Assembly (NCBI GenBank): GCA_037389465.1
Contig: JAZARR010000193.1
Coordinates: forward strand, 2,418,001 to 2,482,000
Direction of reading: 5' to 3'
Length of the DNA: 64,000 bases
Source: Baylisascaris procyonis
Lineage: Eukaryota > Nematoda > Chromadorea > Rhabditida > Ascarididae
This document shows positions 61,101 through 64,000 of this stretch, in pieces. Numbering within the stretch: the first letter of the stretch is position 1; each line of letters opens with the position of its first letter. Both the position numbers and the translations under genes were made by a program. Below the pieces are notes generated by a model, which saw only the letters and a program-made list of their open reading frames with translations, did no database searches and had not been told where the DNA came from.

Positions 61101-62695
61101 ATCTACCGTTGTAAGCGATGAGTTTACCAAAGATCATTAAGTGCACTTTGCTTCAAGAGTAGCGCACCGGGTAATAAGAGACAAATTGCTAGATTACAAG
61201 ACATGCAAACAATATACACCGTTAGAAACGATAGCGTTGCCGCTAATCTCACGACGACCTTTACCGAATATCGCAAAACCACAACAACTCAATGATCATC
61301 CCCCAGGTCACTGACCACTTGTGACCACTCTTAATGTCGCTCTATATTATGCGAAATTCAGCTCGACGAATATGCACATCGCACTGTCAACATATAATTG
61401 CGCTTCATTTGACAAGTAAATAAAATCCGATAATAGTTATGAGCGTTTTTGCAATCAGAAAATCCGATGTCCACTCCCGAAAGGGTTCATTAGGCTCGAG
61501 CTTTTCTTTCATAGTTCTACCTCGAAACTAATAAGAAGGTTACCGTCAACACTGATCGATAATTCGTTTCAAAGCGAATGGATATAGCAATTATATAATT
61601 CGAAACTGAAATCACTACTGTTATTTTAGGATCAACTTTCACTAAAATTAGGGAATAGTAACTGTTTATGAGAACAAAGTTAGTGCCAGCTGTACAATCA
61701 GCTGGTCGATGTGCGAGGTCGAGCATAAAGTGGTCAACGCAATGGTGATGACGCAACACGAAAGGCGCAGCTGCTGCAAGACACGTTGGTCAATTGCGCC
61801 TAAATTCCCCCCTATTGCAGAGACAGCCGGAGATGAAGGCGAATGAGGTGCCCCATGGACAGCTGTGAGTGGGCAAGCGCGCTCATTCACTGACCACTCG
61901 CTCATTAGGGCGACTGCTGGGCATTAAGGCCCCCAGTGACAGCCCCCCAGCTGTCACTCATAGCAGCATAGGCCCATGACGCAACACATTATCTCATTTT
62001 CTTGCTGTGAATTCATATAAACCATAATATCGAACTGCTTGTGACCAAAAAACCACAGCACCAAACTTCCGGAATTTTATATCTCAGAGACGTTGAAAAA
62101 ATTTCAAACAAATTTTTAAAAACAGGAATATTTAATATCGCATACATCCGAGTGGGAAAATCTATGAGGACATGAACTGCAACAAGAGGTAAACGATAAT
62201 ATTTTCCTCAAAATAGAGTTTATTCGAAAATTTCTAAACGAAGCAAAGATTTTTACAAAACGTTGTAAAAAATTTATAAATTGAGAATCGCTACGATCGT
62301 TAAATATTGTAAAAAAAATTCCCAAAAATTACACATTTTTGCAATTCAATTCATGTTTATTTTAAATTTCTAGACCATATTCGAATTAATCTTTTCAAAT
62401 AAAAGTAATAGGATGGATTATTGTTAAAAATTTTCAACAGAGGGCAGGAGAATAAAATGTGACAGCGTCGTGATCCTATCGCTCACTCATTGCAAGATGA
62501 CCACTGCCGACCCTCATTTGGGCGACATGCCTTCAATCCCCAAGTGAGGTCTACATGCGGCTTTTATCGTCAGCTAGTATCTTTGCATATATTATGATGC
62601 AACAAATGACCACATAAGGCTGCTCACTATAAATAAAAAAAATCGAAAATTTTCTCACCGCATAAATAAATAAATAAATAGATATAAATATAAAT

Positions 62696-62745
<50 letters not shown>

Positions 62746-64000
62746 ATTGAAGTGTTTGGCATGTAGTTGAATTCCTAGCAAATTAGTGGTACAAAAAATA
62801 GACTTGAGATGTCCTGAAATTCTTCATAAAACCCTAAATTGCGGCCTATATTCGAGTTTAGATCCCCACTTTGAGGATGTATCTACAGCTAGCTATAGAA
62901 ACGGTTCCTTGAACTTCACATTTTATGGCCATAGTGATCTACAGGTCACAATGAAGCGAATAAACTTCCAGAATGAAGATTCATAAACAACAACAAATTA
63001 AGCTTATAATTCGAGTGAAAGAGATTAGAGATATTAGTGGGATTTTTTCTATAAATGTGGTTCGAATTTAGGATCTACAGATTTCCGATTTCTTGTTGAA
63101 CTAATGCTTCGGTTACGGCCGTCACCAAAAACATTCATAACATGTGAAACTAAATAAATGGAGTGGAGGTAACGGGTGGTGCAAGCGTAAGCACCCACGA
63201 CGATGACGCGTCGGATGATCGAAAACCGCCTCGCACAGCTGCACGCATCCGCTAGCCAAAGCAACCTCACGAGTGACCAGCCGCTTGCAGCCGCCCACTC
63301 GATCAGACAATTGTGAAAAAACGTGCGAAATTCAGAGACGCAGGGTGCTGTGGTCATTCCCAATCAAACTGCACGCACACACGCCCAACGCACTCGATGC
63401 AGAAGCTCTCACACGCTAAGTCGGAACGGGATGGAGCCAACTGAACGAGGGACTTGCCCTAGAACGCAATACCTAATCATGTTTTACGCCTTCTTACATC
63501 TTTTTCCTTCCCTATATCCTGCTATCTTTTTGCTGTTCGTACTGACCTGAGGTAGTGATAAATCAGAAAAGCTCATACATCTTTAATTACAGCTCCAACC
63601 ACCTAAGATTGACTTCTGCAAATTCACCTCCATATTTTTGAATTTTTTGCTTCAATCTCTTCAAGTTTAGCTCGTGTTTCTCAGCTTTAAGTCCAACTCC
63701 ACTAGAATATTTTTCGATAATCAATAGTATTTTCGAAAAAGACATCATATTCTATATTACTTACTGAAGAAAGTATTAGGTTTTAATTCAATTCTCGAAA
63801 GGAAGATCAATCAAAACCTCCATTGCAAACGGTTTGATCGATGTTAACAACGTGAAGAATATTATCTAACGTGAAGAATACAACTTGAAGCAATTCACGT
63901 TCAGGTATAATCCTTGATGAAACAATAAGCGTTCATGTTGAAAGATTCTAATTATGCGTCGTAGTTTTTGTGGGAGTGGAGAGGGCGTAATTAATAAAAA
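58200..64000. other. intergenic DNA with GC-rich islands, unresolved
   Basis: Mostly AT-rich to 61 kb. GC- and CpG-richer islands at 61660-62000, 62450-62560 and 63110-63450 carry short mixed-composition + strand frames: 61709-61846 (45 aa, contains CEVEHKVVNAMVMTQHERR) and 63203-63316 (37 aa, contains TRRMIENRLAQLHASASQSN). An 8-bp inverted repeat AGTGACAG/CTGTCACT lies at about 61937-61960, and ATGACGCAACAC occurs twice (about 61747 and 61977). No gene can be assembled. Confidence 0.45.
62704..62744. repeat. (AT)n microsatellite
   Basis: AT dinucleotide run of about 20 copies, preceded by (AAAT)n and ATATAA repeats from about 62664. Confidence 0.96.

Noticed and set aside
63049..63363. 104-codon - strand frame
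   Set aside because: Its Cys/Trp/Arg-rich composition is typical of an antisense shadow of the GC-rich island, and it has no start context or homology.

Overview
This is a eukaryotic nuclear DNA window, roughly 70% A+T by eye, with short exons, introns of about 50 nt to 1.9 kb, GT..AG splice sites and many homopolymer A/T runs and microsatellites. The gene structure and base composition suggest an invertebrate, most likely a nematode. That is inference and I cannot name the species. There are no bacterial features (no operons, insertion sequences or CRISPR).

Two protein-coding genes are well supported. (1) At the left edge on the + strand (157-2952) are the last four exons of a PWP1 homologue, a WD40 nucleolar ribosome-biogenesis protein; its 5' half lies outside the window. 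(2) On the - strand, about 35.6 to 25.9 kb, is a multi-exon zinc-finger gene. I rebuilt it exon by exon: every junction keeps the reading frame from the first zinc finger to a stop codon. It encodes five C2H2/C2HC fingers in two groups (2+3) and a Ser/Thr/Asp-rich C-terminal half, about 625 residues plus a possible 38-residue first exon. I do not recognise the family with confidence.

A third, weaker gene is a 53-residue predicted secreted peptide on the - strand at 43.5-43.7 kb, with a textbook signal sequence. Several other open frames look coding-like but lack homology or complete splice support: 17.9-18.4 kb (-), 28.4-28.8 kb (+, nested inside a zinc-finger-gene intron), 35.8 kb (+), 41.3 kb (+), 46.8 kb (-) and 58.0 kb (+). 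They are listed at low confidence.

The rest (3-25 kb and 36-64 kb) is AT-rich intergenic or unresolved DNA. It holds tandem arrays (39-bp, 40-bp, 36-b p, 30-bp and 22-bp units), (AT)n, (AAAT)n, (CT)n and CAGA-type microsatellites, at least five degenerate tRNA-like elements with A and B boxes, a dispersed repeat carrying the motif AAACCGACCGGT, a perfect 20-bp inverted repeat, and opposed G-quadruplex-type runs. GC-richer islands at about 18.2, 58.0, 61.7-62.0 and 63.1-63.4 kb may hide exons I could not resolve. I saw no complete novel system. The best leads are the zinc-finger gene, the small secreted peptide and the perfect 40-bp array.
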